Below, piece by piece: positions 33,616-42,626 of a stretch of DNA of 64,000 bases (position 1 is the first letter of the stretch; each line of letters opens with the position of its first letter). The DNA comes from Lutispora thermophila DSM 19022 (GTDB lineage Bacteria; Bacillota; Clostridia; Lutisporales; Lutisporaceae), in NCBI RefSeq assembly GCF_900142105.1, contig NZ_FQZS01000018.1:16312-80311 (forward strand), in the 5' to 3' direction. The notes beneath the pieces were generated by a model, which saw only the letters and a list, made by a program, of their open reading frames with translations, searched no databases and was not told the origin of the DNA. Made by a program: the position numbers and the translations under genes.

Positions 33616-34368
33616 ATGAAGCTGGTTTCGTGGAATGTAAACGGTCTCAGAGCATGTGTGAGCAAAGGTTTTCTCGATTATTTCAAGGAAGTGGATGCAG
33701 ATATTTTCTGCATTCAGGAGACAAAACTGCAGGAAAATCAGATAGTCTTGGATTTACCGGGATATGAGCAGTATTGGAACTATGCAGAGAAAAAAGGTTA
33801 TTCAGGTACTGCAGTGTTTACTAAGAAAAAACCCATAAGCGTTAAGTATGGAATTGGAATGGACGAGCATGATCAGGAAGGCAGGGTTATTACATTGGAA
33901 TATGAGGATTTCTATCTGGTTAATGCATACATACCCAATTCCCAGCGAGAATTAGCAAGATTAGATTATAGAATGAAATGGGAAGATGATTTCAGAAAAT
34001 ATCTCATGGAGCTTGATAAAGTAAAACCAATAGTCTATTGTGGTGATTTAAACGTGGCCCACAAAGAAATAGATTTAAAAAATCCCAAGGCCAATAGGAG
34101 AAATGCGGGGTTCACCGATGAGGAAAGGGAAAAGATGACAAAGCTTTTAGATTCAGGCTTTGTGGATTCATTCAGATATTTTTATCCCGATAAAGAAGAG
34201 GCCTACACTTGGTGGTCCTACATGGGCAATGCCAGAGCTAAGAATATAGGATGGAGAATTGACTATTTCATAGTATCGGAAAGATTGAGGGACAGGATGA
34301 AGGATGCACAGATTCATTCCCATGTTATGGGAAGCGACCATTGCCCTATAGTGTTGGAACTGTTCTAA
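33616..34368 (+). CDS. exoA: Exodeoxyribonuclease III / AP endonuclease
   Basis: A 250-residue EEP-fold DNA repair enzyme that cuts abasic sites and removes 3' nucleotides. Motifs are LVSWNVNGLRA at the N-terminus, FCIQETKLQ, NAYIPNSQ, the catalytic GDLNVAHKEIDL, and the C-terminal GSDHCPIVLEL. AGGAGGT precedes the ATG. It ends before a duplicated terminator region. Confidence 0.96.
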   Translation: MKLVSWNVNGLRACVSKGFLDYFKEVDADIFCIQETKLQENQIVLDLPGYEQYWNYAEKKGYSGTAVFTKKKPISVKYGIGMDEHDQEGRVITLEYEDFYLVNAYIPNSQRELARLDYRMKWEDDFRKYLMELDKVKPIVYCGDLNVAHKEIDLKNPKANRRNAGFTDEEREKMTKLLDSGFVDSFRYFYPDKEEAYTWWSYMGNARAKNIGWRIDYFIVSERLRDRMKDAQIHSHVMGSDHCPIVLELF

Positions 34369-34388
34369 TAAAACGATTTTACTGTTGT

Positions 34389-34458
34389 ACTGAATATTTT
34401 AGCGAAGGGCTTTCTGATATGAAACTGAATATTTTAGCGAAGGGCTTTCTGATATGAA
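34389..34458 (+). repeat. Two perfect tandem copies of a 35-bp unit
   Basis: 34389-34423 and 34424-34458 are identical. Each contains AGCGAAGGG, the left arm of the exoA terminator, so the left arm is present twice. Confidence 0.95.
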
Positions 34459-34483
34459 TAAGTAAAGGACCCTTCGCTTCTTT
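34401..34483 (+). terminator. exoA terminator with duplicated left arm
   Basis: CCCTTCGCT (34470-34478) can pair with AGCGAAGGG at 34436-34444 or at 34401-34409; a TCTTT tail follows. Confidence 0.7.
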
Positions 34484-34520
34484 CATATAATTGTATAAAG
34501 AAGCTTGAAACAGTTTATTA

Positions 34521-35636
34521 TTAATTATAATTTGTCACATCAGAGCTTCCATTAAGTTTTATTTTAGGGATGACTTTTAACTGCACATTATCCAGGAAGT
34601 CTTCATTTGCAACTAATTCTGGATATTTTCTTTCTATTTCTAATTTAAGGTTCAATATATCAACTCCCATATCCTTGTATTTTTTGAAGAGTTTTGTGCA
34701 TTCACTTACTACATTTTTTGAAATTTCTTCTACTAAATATTCTCTTATTTCTTTATTTTCCAGATCAATAGGCCCTTCGGTCATCGAAAATACAGTCTTT
34801 ATGTTTGGTGTCTTTATAACATGTATGGTTTGCCCATCATAATAAATATTGCTTTTGGTCTTTGTTCTCAAGATCTCCAATGTTACTGATTTGCCAGGTA
34901 TTGATGGGTGTGGAATGGGGTAGAACCCTCTAAACTTAAGATCTTTGATGATGCTATAGGCTCTGCCTTCATCAAGGGTTAGTTCTCCTATCATTTTGTC
35001 ATCATTGATTACAGCAAGGCTATTTATGCCTATTTCTTTAACTTTAGGGCCTTGCACTAGATAAACCTTGTTGATAATATTTACTTTGCTTCCCATGTCC
35101 TTTCTTGCCATATATTCGCCGAATGTTAAATTAATGGTCGCAGCTGTGGCAGATTTGTTCATCATAAGGCTGTTGAGAAATATTCCCACAAAGGGGTCTT
35201 CCTTTGTTTCAACATTCAGCAATTCCTCTATGTCACCATCGTATATAAATATGTACTGCCTGAATAAAAATTCCTGATCACGAAATAGCATATCAATAAA
35301 TTCATCCATGCCCTTTCTTGCAGCCCTTTCACTGATGAGTATGGCTTTGTTGTGCATATAATTTACCTTATATCGTGAACTAAGGTTTATTTTTCTTATG
35401 GCTTCAAAAAGGGTTTCTCCTTCCTTTTTGAATATTATTGACTTTTCTTTTCCTTCCTTCTGCCCTTCTGTCCTGGAAGCAACAAAAGCCTCTACAAATA
35501 CAACTATATTGTTGTTTTCATTTATATCTACTCCCAAGGCGGTAGCAAAATACTCCTGATTTATTTCTTTATAATTGTAACAGCTAGTGAGCATAAAAAT
35601 ACAGGCTAATATGAGGCAAATCATCTTTATTTTCAA
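34521..35636 (-). CDS. Ger(x)C-family spore germination lipoprotein
   Basis: A 371-residue germinant-receptor C subunit. The signal peptide ends in a lipobox (IFMLTSC, Cys near residue 19). The family pattern continues with INQEYFATALGVDINENNNI, a block with NYMHNKAILISERAARKG, and a C-terminal domain with CTKLFKKYKDMGVDILNL. It sits on the outer face of the spore inner membrane. Its ATG overlaps the gerA-type gene stop by 4 bases, giving coupled translation. Confidence 0.94.
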   Translation of the reverse strand: MKIKMICLILACIFMLTSCYNYKEINQEYFATALGVDINENNNIVVFVEAFVASRTEGQKEGKEKSIIFKKEGETLFEAIRKINLSSRYKVNYMHNKAILISERAARKGMDEFIDMLFRDQEFLFRQYIFIYDGDIEELLNVETKEDPFVGIFLNSLMMNKSATAATINLTFGEYMARKDMGSKVNIINKVYLVQGPKVKEIGINSLAVINDDKMIGELTLDEGRAYSIIKDLKFRGFYPIPHPSIPGKSVTLEILRTKTKSNIYYDGQTIHVIKTPNIKTVFSMTEGPIDLENKEIREYLVEEISKNVVSECTKLFKKYKDMGVDILNLKLEIERKYPELVANEDFLDNVQLKVIPKIKLNGSSDVTNYN

Positions 35637-37036
35637 TTCACATCATCCTCGGCAAAAACATATTGGCTTATTTCAGAAATATCGCTTCTAAAAATCACAT
35701 CATTGTATTTAAAGGTTTTCAAAGTTCCTAATGGGTATAAGTATGGATAGCCGCAGCTTGTCAGGCTTGCAATACGGGAAACAAACAGCACGAACCCCAT
35801 ATAAAAGCCTGGTAACCCCATAAGCCCTGAAAAAATCAGTATTATCAAATCCCAGTAGAATACTGATATGGATATTTTGGGTGTAAGAAAGGATGCAATG
35901 GATGTGACAGCTACGATTAAAACTGTGATATGGGAGGTAAGCCCCGAGTTGACTGCCGCATCACCCAATATCAAAGCTCCTACAATGCTCAATGTGGGCC
36001 CAATGGGCTGAGGAAGCCTGATTCCACCTTCTCTCAACAGTTGAAAGAAGGTGAGCATCAATACGGTTTCCACTATCAAAGGGAAGGGTACACCTGCTCT
36101 TGAAGCAGCCATATGAAATATGAATATAAATGGCACAAGGTTAAAGTGATAGGCAAATAAAGCTATATATAATCCCGGCAGCAAAACAGAAGCCAAAAAT
36201 GCTCCCCATCTTAAGATGATGCCTAAAGCAGCAGTATATTTGTCCATGGTATAATCATCTGTAACATGGAAGTTTTCCACAAAGAAATAGGGCATCGTTA
36301 AAACCACTGGTGTCCCATCAAGAAACACTGCTATTCTGCCCTCTGCAAGCCTTGAGGCCACTACGTCAGGTCTTTCTGTGTAACCAATTGTGGCGAAGGT
36401 GGTTTTATTCATATAGAGCTCCTCTTCAATGGCTCTTATATAAAATATGTAATCGGCAGTAATTTCATTGATTTTATTCCTCGCTAAATTTACCAGCTTT
36501 TCAGGAGCGTTGCCTTCTATATATGCTAAAACCGCATGGGTTTTTGATTTTTTTCCTATTTCCATGCTTTCAAATCTCAGATTTGGGTCCTTTATTCTTC
36601 TTTTTACAGCAGAAATATTGTCCTGAAGAACTTCGTTGAAACCTTCTCTTGGACCTCTGATTATGGTATCCGTTGGAGGGGTATCTAGGCTTCTTCTGTG
36701 AAAGCCTGGGGCAGAGCAATAGATGGCCTTGCTGAGAAAATCAAAAATTAGTATGGCGTCACCGGACAGAATATGGAATATAGCTTCATCATCGGATTGT
36801 ATATAGCCAACGGAAGCTGAGGTGATTATCTCTTTGCCAACCATCTTTGAATTTGTGATAGTCTTGTTTTTATTTAAGATAGGCATAATCACATACTCGC
36901 TTATGAATTTAACATCGCATAAGGTTTCATCATATATTATTTCTACAGTTCCTTCATCTATGGCTATATTTCTGTATCTGATTGAATAATTGCTCTTCAG
37001 CTTCTGTCTTATCATATCTGCTGATACTAAATCCAT
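35633..37036 (-). CDS. GerA-family spore germination protein (A subunit)
   Basis: About 467 residues. The hydrophilic N-terminal domain is followed by conserved ISAVKRRIKDPNLRFESMEI and RPDVVASRLAEGRIAVFLDG, then four to five membrane helices with IGPTLSIVGALILGDAAVNS. It forms the ion-channel part of a germinant receptor responding to amino acids or sugars. The ATG at 37036 has GGGTGAT upstream; the longer extension lacks a ribosome binding site. Operon order on the minus strand is A then C, with the B subunit divergent. Confidence 0.94.
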   Translation of the reverse strand: MDLVSADMIRQKLKSNYSIRYRNIAIDEGTVEIIYDETLCDVKFISEYVIMPILNKNKTITNSKMVGKEIITSASVGYIQSDDEAIFHILSGDAILIFDFLSKAIYCSAPGFHRRSLDTPPTDTIIRGPREGFNEVLQDNISAVKRRIKDPNLRFESMEIGKKSKTHAVLAYIEGNAPEKLVNLARNKINEITADYIFYIRAIEEELYMNKTTFATIGYTERPDVVASRLAEGRIAVFLDGTPVVLTMPYFFVENFHVTDDYTMDKYTAALGIILRWGAFLASVLLPGLYIALFAYHFNLVPFIFIFHMAASRAGVPFPLIVETVLMLTFFQLLREGGIRLPQPIGPTLSIVGALILGDAAVNSGLTSHITVLIVAVTSIASFLTPKISISVFYWDLIILIFSGLMGLPGFYMGFVLFVSRIASLTSCGYPYLYPLGTLKTFKYNDVIFRSDISEISQYVFAEDDVN

Positions 37037-37116
37037 AAATATCACCCAGCATATTTTTTGCATGATATGAAATAATATGCACAAAATAAACAATACAAAA
37101 TTAGGTGAGGTTAAAT

Positions 37117-38217
37117 ATGGATAAGTTAAATTCGAAACACTTTGTTTTTTTTATACTGGCCACTACAATTGTATCTTTAAAAACCTATCCGGGAATTTTT
37201 ATGAAAGATGGGGGAAGAGAAAGCTGGATTGCCATATCCATTTCATCAGCCCTTATATATGCCTTTTATATATATATAATAAGCATTTGCAGGAAGACAG
37301 AAGTCTATGATATGAGGGAGATATATGAAAAGGCTGTTGGGAAAAAGTTAGGAAATGCACTAATAGTTCTTTTTATAGCAAATCTGTTTATAACTTTGGT
37401 AGAGTCTGCCTCTGCTGAGGCCAATTCAATGCATACCAATATGATGATAGAGACACCTACGTGGTATTTGCTGTTGTTTTTTGTATTCCCGATAATTTAT
37501 ACCATTCGCAAAGAAATCGTGGCCATTACAACTGTCACCATGATTGGGATAGTTCTCATAATGATGGCAGGCATAAACCTTGGGATTCTTACTGCAAAAT
37601 ATAAGGATCTGAGTTTGCTTTTTCCTGTATTCAGAGAGGGAATAAAACCTGGATTTTTATTATCTATAGTGAAATCCCTTGGGTTGTATGGATGCATATC
37701 TATCACCATACCTTATCTAGCGAAGGTAGAGAAAACTGAAAAGATCATAAAGCATGTTACTGTAGGACTTGCTATTGTAATCCAAATGGAAATTGTATCA
37801 GTTACAGGTATCATATCCACCTTTGGTCCTCTGTTTGCCAATACTATGGCTTATCCAAAGCTTATTCAGACCCAGCAGGTGAGCTATTTGAGGTTTCTTG
37901 AATTTGGTGAGCTTTATGTAATGCTTCAAATCCTTGGGGGATTTATGCTTAAATACCTTCTATCCTTTTATGCCATGCTTATACTTTTAAAAGGATTAGG
38001 GTTGAAAAGAAAACATCTTATATGGATTACATATATAGGAAGCTTGGCAGTATATCTATCATCCTATTTTCTAGCCGGCAATCTTTTCACGCTGTTTGCA
38101 TTCTTTAATATATATTCCTATTTATGCTTGTTTAACTTTATAATAATTCCCTATATCATATTTACAATATTCTCATTCAAAAATAAGAATAGCAAAGAAA
38201 ATAAACATCCTGTATAA
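37117..38217 (+). CDS. GerB-family germinant receptor permease (B subunit)
   Basis: A 366-residue APC-superfamily permease of the endospore germination type with ten hydrophobic segments. Typical sequence includes VSLKTYPGIFMKDGGRESWI near the N-terminus and FGPLFANTMAYPKLIQTQQV near residue 235. AGGTGAGG is 6 bases before ATG 37117. It diverges from the A/C pair across an 80-bp gap, so all three receptor subunits are present but in a split arrangement. Confidence 0.93.
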   Translation: MDKLNSKHFVFFILATTIVSLKTYPGIFMKDGGRESWIAISISSALIYAFYIYIISICRKTEVYDMREIYEKAVGKKLGNALIVLFIANLFITLVESASAEANSMHTNMMIETPTWYLLLFFVFPIIYTIRKEIVAITTVTMIGIVLIMMAGINLGILTAKYKDLSLLFPVFREGIKPGFLLSIVKSLGLYGCISITIPYLAKVEKTEKIIKHVTVGLAIVIQMEIVSVTGIISTFGPLFANTMAYPKLIQTQQVSYLRFLEFGELYVMLQILGGFMLKYLLSFYAMLILLKGLGLKRKHLIWITYIGSLAVYLSSYFLAGNLFTLFAFFNIYSYLCLFNFIIIPYIIFTIFSFKNKNSKENKHPV

Positions 38218-38377
38218 TCTATATCAATATATTATTTGGGAAAAACAACTATTTATTTGGAGGAATTGATTTGTTTTTCTAGAATATATAAACTTATTCA
38301 TATGTTTGTATACAAGTTATACAGTTATTGAAAAAAGTGTCATATGTATGTACATATATTGCGTGGTGAAAGATTAA

Positions 38378-39946
38378 ATGGAAAGAAAAAAGGAGATTCA
38401 TCAGTATATCCACAGTCTTGGTATAGGATTTATAATATCAGTTATTCTATACCTAGCATTATTGAAAGTTTGTGTAAAAGTTGTCCATAGTTTATTGGAA
38501 ATTGTATGCGCATTCATAGCTGTTGCCATATTCCTGATCGTATGGAATACCATGGATGAGATATCGGATCAAAAACATTTCCTGGGCTTTGCTATACTGC
38601 CCGTTCTTATTTTTAACATATGCCATATATATGTTTTTGCCGTACCTCTTACTTCAGGTATTGATGCTACAGGATTTGTTATAGTGTTTTCAGTATTGGC
38701 ACGATTGACGGAAGTTGTGGCATTATACATCATATCCTTGAGACTGCCCATGCTCAATACTAACAAATGGATATGCTTGTTTATTGCTACAGTAATACCT
38801 TTTGCCATGGTTATGATGATAATTAACTTACCCTTTATATTTCCCGATTTGCTTACAGGACCAATCTTCACATTGGCATATATAGTTGCGGAAATGGTGG
38901 TAATCATTATTGCACTAATGAGTTTTGTCAATTTAAAAGGAAAGATAAACAATTATTCTGAAGAGATATATAGATATCTGTTGACAGCTCCATTCATAAT
39001 CGTTGCTGCTCAGATAATGTTTATACTATCTGATGGATCTTTTTCGATAAGTTGGATGTATGAACATGTTTTAAAGATAATATATTACTATTACCTGTAC
39101 AAATCCGTATTTGTCAGTTATGTAAAATATCCTTACAAAATGATGAAGGACAAGAACAAAGAGTTGGAAGAAGCATATCATCAGCTGGAATTGAGCAAGC
39201 AGGAAGAAGCAAGAAAGCAAAACATAATGCTTCAACAGGAGAAGCTGGCATTGCTAGGGCAAATGGGAGCAGGCATAGTACATGAGACAAGAAATTATTT
39301 ATCTACCATAAAGGGAAGTTGCCAGATAATAGAGGTAATTACCAAGGAATCAAATATTTTGAAGCATGTAAGCAAGATCAATAAGAGTGTAGACCTAATT
39401 GATGGCATCATAAGCAAGTTTCTATTCATGTCAAAGCCAAGGGAGACAACCTTTGAGGAAATGTCCATATGCGATTTGGCCCAATCGATTGAAAGCCTCA
39501 TTGTTAGCACGCCTTTTGCAAAGAAGGTAGGCATTATATTTAACAGTACCAAGGAAGAGAGATATTTGCTCTGCGATGAAGGTCAGATAAATCAAGTTGT
39601 CTTGAATTTATGCAAGAATGCTGTGGAAGCCATGGAAGATACAGAATACCCAAGATTGGAAGTAGAAACAGGCTTTGATGAAGATAAGAATGAGATGTAT
39701 ATAAAGGTTATTGATAATGGAAAAGGTATGTCTGAAGAGGAACTTAGAAATATAGGCAATGCTTTCTATACAACTAAGAAATCCGGTACAGGGCTGGGAT
39801 TATACTTGTGCAATCAAATTGTAAAAGAACATAAAGGAACGATTGAAGTTGAAAGCGAACCTGGAAAAGGGACAAGCTTTACAGTGTGGCTGCCCTGCAT
39901 AGAAGATGAAGATTTACAAGATGAAATCACGAACGATATAATTTAA
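38378..39946 (+). CDS. Membrane sensor histidine kinase, sporulation-kinase type
   Basis: A 522-residue kinase. Seven N-terminal membrane segments (about 12-245) resemble a MASE3 sensor. A coiled linker leads to HisKA with KLALLGQMGAGIVHETRNYL, where the usual Pro after RN is Tyr. The HATPase domain has NLCKNAVEAMED, VIDNGKGMSEEE and GTGLGLYLCNQIVKEH. No response regulator is adjacent, so it is an orphan. Such kinases often phosphorylate Spo0A, and the neighbouring germination locus fits a sporulation role, but this is inference. Confidence 0.88.
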   Translation: MERKKEIHQYIHSLGIGFIISVILYLALLKVCVKVVHSLLEIVCAFIAVAIFLIVWNTMDEISDQKHFLGFAILPVLIFNICHIYVFAVPLTSGIDATGFVIVFSVLARLTEVVALYIISLRLPMLNTNKWICLFIATVIPFAMVMMIINLPFIFPDLLTGPIFTLAYIVAEMVVIIIALMSFVNLKGKINNYSEEIYRYLLTAPFIIVAAQIMFILSDGSFSISWMYEHVLKIIYYYYLYKSVFVSYVKYPYKMMKDKNKELEEAYHQLELSKQEEARKQNIMLQQEKLALLGQMGAGIVHETRNYLSTIKGSCQIIEVITKESNILKHVSKINKSVDLIDGIISKFLFMSKPRETTFEEMSICDLAQSIESLIVSTPFAKKVGIIFNSTKEERYLLCDEGQINQVVLNLCKNAVEAMEDTEYPRLEVETGFDEDKNEMYIKVIDNGKGMSEEELRNIGNAFYTTKKSGTGLGLYLCNQIVKEHKGTIEVESEPGKGTSFTVWLPCIEDEDLQDEITNDII

Positions 39947-40114
39947 AACAAGAAGTTTGATTGCCCCGACAAAACTATGAATACATTAATAATAAAGGCT
40001 TATAGCAGCTATCAAATATTCTAATACTAGAATGACAAAAACTATATTTTATAAAATGTTCGGATATAGTATAATGAACTAAAGATTCAAATTATATAAA
40101 AGGAGATGCGGGGC

Positions 40115-40798
40115 ATGAAACTTATTTACACGGGAAAAACAAAAAACGTATATTTATTGGAAGACGGAAACTATTTGTTAAAGTTCAAAGACGATATGAC
40201 AGGAGAAAACGGGGTTTTTGATCCGGGTTCAAACACAGTAGGCTTAACTGTAGAGGGAGCGGGAAGAGCAGGACTTAGGCTTACAAAGATGTTTTTTGAA
40301 ATATTGAAGGATAAAGGCATACCCACCCATTATATAGATGCAGATATCGATGCTGCAACTATGACAGTTAAACCGGCCAAATTGTTTGGAAATGGGCTTG
40401 AAGTTATATGCAGATACAGGGCAGTTGGCAGCTTCTTGCGCAGATATGGAAAATATGTAGAAGAAGGTCAACCGCTAGATGCCTTTGTGGAAGTTACATT
40501 GAAGGATGATGCAAGACAGGATCCACCAATTACTGAGGATGCCCTTGACATGCTTGGAATTCTCAGTCATGACGAGTATAAGGTATTGAAAGAGTTGACA
40601 AGAAAGATTGCAGGAATTGTAAAGGAAGAGCTGGCAAAGAAGGGCATGGAGCTTTATGATATAAAGTTTGAGTTCGGAAGAATAGGAGAAGATAATCAAA
40701 TAGTTCTCATAGATGAGATTTCCGGGGGCAATATGAGAGCCTTTAAGGACGGGAAACAGGTAGAACCTCTTGAATTGGAGAAACTCATGTTAGAATAA
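40115..40798 (+). CDS. SAICAR synthetase (PurC) family protein, divergent
   Basis: A 227-residue protein with the PurC opening KLIYTGKTKNVYLLEDGNYL, nucleotide-binding ICRYRAVGSFLRRYG, and LYDIKFEFGRIGEDNQIVLI. The usual DEISPDTSR/W stretch reads DEISGGNMRAF instead, so substrate-binding residues near the C-terminus differ. Canonical PurC makes SAICAR from CAIR and aspartate. It is isolated from other pur genes. AAAAGGAG favours ATG 40115 over 40106. Annotation as purC is plausible; a paralogue with another substrate is possible. Confidence 0.75.
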   Translation: MKLIYTGKTKNVYLLEDGNYLLKFKDDMTGENGVFDPGSNTVGLTVEGAGRAGLRLTKMFFEILKDKGIPTHYIDADIDAATMTVKPAKLFGNGLEVICRYRAVGSFLRRYGKYVEEGQPLDAFVEVTLKDDARQDPPITEDALDMLGILSHDEYKVLKELTRKIAGIVKEELAKKGMELYDIKFEFGRIGEDNQIVLIDEISGGNMRAFKDGKQVEPLELEKLMLE

Positions 40799-40911
40799 TA
40801 ATTTTCTGTCTTGCTTTGTTATAATTGGCTTAATGATGGAGAATATGATATAATCGAATAAAAGCTCGAAGCTTTATATCACTCGTATAAATATTTGAAG
40901 GAGGAATTTAT

Positions 40912-41487
40912 ATGGGAATAGCTAAGCTGGAAGCTTTTAATCGACATGAGAAAGGTTACAAAGTAAGAAGGGAGAATTTTGTACCGGGTGTCATCTATGG
41001 AAAAGGTATAGGCTCAATACCTGTAAAATTCAAAAAGCAGGATGCTGATAAAGTCATTAAGAACTTTGGAAGCAGAGCTAAATTGACTTTAGTGTTAGAT
41101 CAAAAAGAAAACTTCGGGTTTATAAAGGACACCCAGAGCGATATCATGTCTGGAAAGTTGATTCACATGGACATTCAAGTGGTTCATGAAGAAGAAGAAA
41201 TAACCCACAATGTGCCTTTGATCTTTAAGGGGACGGATACATTGGTATATAAGAAGCTGATACTCCAAAGTCTTATTGATGAAATTCAGCTTAAAGGAAA
41301 AGCAAAGCTTATACCCGACGCAATTGAGTTTGATGTAAGTGGATATGATCATGTGGATAATATAATGCTCAAGGATATTAAACTGCCTGAAGGGGTTACA
41401 TATGTTGGCGCAGATGATACCCCTGTGGCAGTGATTACAGAAATCAAAGAGACAGATGAAGCTGTGCAATCTGAGGAGATAGAATAG
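40912..41487 (+). CDS. ctc: Ribosomal protein L25/Ctc
   Basis: A 191-residue two-domain L25 (TL5/CTC type). The N-terminal 5S rRNA-binding domain includes VRRENFVPGVIYGKG and LIHMDIQVV. The C-terminal domain has HNVPLIFKG and ends with ADDTPVAVITEIKE. In Bacillus the homologue is a general-stress ribosomal protein. GGAGG precedes the ATG. A clear terminator follows. Confidence 0.93.
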   Translation: MGIAKLEAFNRHEKGYKVRRENFVPGVIYGKGIGSIPVKFKKQDADKVIKNFGSRAKLTLVLDQKENFGFIKDTQSDIMSGKLIHMDIQVVHEEEEITHNVPLIFKGTDTLVYKKLILQSLIDEIQLKGKAKLIPDAIEFDVSGYDHVDNIMLKDIKLPEGVTYVGADDTPVAVITEIKETDEAVQSEEIE

Positions 41488-41526
41488 ACAAATGTATTTA
41501 ATATAATAGATTGTGATATAATATGT

Positions 41527-41556
41527 AAGGGGTTATCTAATAAGATAGCCCCTTAA
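41527..41556 (+). terminator. Terminator after ctc
   Basis: AAGGGGTTATCT and AGATAGCCCCTT form a 12-bp stem with a 4-base loop. Confidence 0.8.
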
Positions 41557-41645
41557 TTGTCATATTGAAGGATATGTTTAGATTCTTATTTTATCTTTGT
41601 TGTGACTAGGGAAATCCAAAAAATTTTGCTGAAAGGAAAGCAATC

Positions 41646-41846
41646 ATGGAAAACAAGTCACCCATATATTATATTATTTATACAATATTCATTGTGAGCT
41701 TTATTCTCATAGCCTTTTTTGGTATAGGTCCTCTACTTTTTGCTGATGGAACAATGGGAGAACGCATATTGACAGCCATCATTGTTTTGATTATATATTT
41801 TGTGTGGGGATTTATGCTAATGAAGTGGAAGAGACATAATAAATGA
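41646..41846 (+). CDS. Small two-helix membrane protein
   Basis: A 66-residue protein with two hydrophobic helices (about 8-30 and 40-60) joined by a short ADGTMGERI loop, and a basic C-terminus KWKRHNK. GAAAGG precedes the ATG. It lies 20 bases upstream of rluF and may be cotranscribed. Family not recognised. Confidence 0.6.
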   Translation: MENKSPIYYIIYTIFIVSFILIAFFGIGPLLFADGTMGERILTAIIVLIIYFVWGFMLMKWKRHNK

Positions 41847-41866
41847 TAGATTTGGAAGGTAATAGG

Positions 41867-42559
41867 ATGAGGATTAATAAGTATATAGCAGAGAGCGGTT
41901 TTTGCTCAAGGAGAGAAGCTGATAAGCTCATAGAAGAAAAAAGGGTTACGGTAAACGGCAAGGTATGTCAACTGGGAACTGTTGTTGAACCCGGAGATGT
42001 GGTAGCTGTAGATGGTAAACCTATAAAGCCTAAAGGTAAGAAAAAAATATATATAGCTTTAAATAAGCCTGTAGGCATAGAGTGTACCACAGATAGGCGA
42101 GTAAAGGATAATATTGTGGATTTTGTAGGCCATCCAGAGAGGATTTTTCCCATAGGAAGGCTTGACAAGGATTCGGAAGGGCTTATTATAATGACCAACG
42201 ACGGAGATATAGTCAATAAAATATTAAGATCTGAGAATAATCATGAGAAGGAATACATAGTGGCAGTGAATAAGCCTATAACGGATGAATTTGTTAAAGG
42301 CATGTCTGAAGGAGTGGAAATCCTGGGAAGAAAAACAAAGCCCTGCAAGGTATATCCGGTAGACAAGAATACATTTCGCATCATATTGACCCAGGGTATG
42401 AACAGGCAGATAAGAAGAATGTGTGAGGTATTCGGATACAGGGTGATGAAGCTGAAGAGGATTCGCATAATGAATATAAAACTGGGATTTTTGAAAACAG
42501 GTCATTGGAGAAACTTAACTCCTAAAGAGCTGGAAGAGTTAAAGAGACTCCTAAAATGA
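41867..42559 (+). CDS. rluF: 23S rRNA pseudouridine synthase RluF-type
   Basis: A 230-residue RsuA/RluB/E/F-family enzyme with an N-terminal S4 domain ([20 protein letters not shown]) and a catalytic domain. The catalytic Asp is in [14 protein letters not shown]. The C-terminal motif is [19 protein letters not shown]. RluF modifies U2604 of 23S rRNA; target specificity here is by similarity. ATG 41867 follows GGAAGGT; an earlier ATG at 41843 overlaps the previous stop. Confidence 0.92.
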   Translation: MRINKYIAESGFCSRREADKLIEEKRVTVNGKVCQLGTVVEPGDVVAVDGKPIKPKGKKKIYIALNKPVGIECTTDRRVKDNIVDFVGHPERIFPIGRLDKDSEGLIIMTNDGDIVNKILRSENNHEKEYIVAVNKPITDEFVKGMSEGVEILGRKTKPCKVYPVDKNTFRIILTQGMNRQIRRMCEVFGYRVMKLKRIRIMNIKLGFLKTGHWRNLTPKELEELKRLLK

Positions 42560-42626
42560 GACATGGGGAGGGTTCTCCTTGCCTCACTTATAATAGGTAT
42601 CAATTGCATCTGAAAGGAGGATGTTA

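Noticed and set aside
37037..37116. SigG-type promoters in the gap between gerA- and gerB-type genes
   Set aside because: Only loose matches to the -35 and -10 were found in this AT-rich gap; not enough to call.
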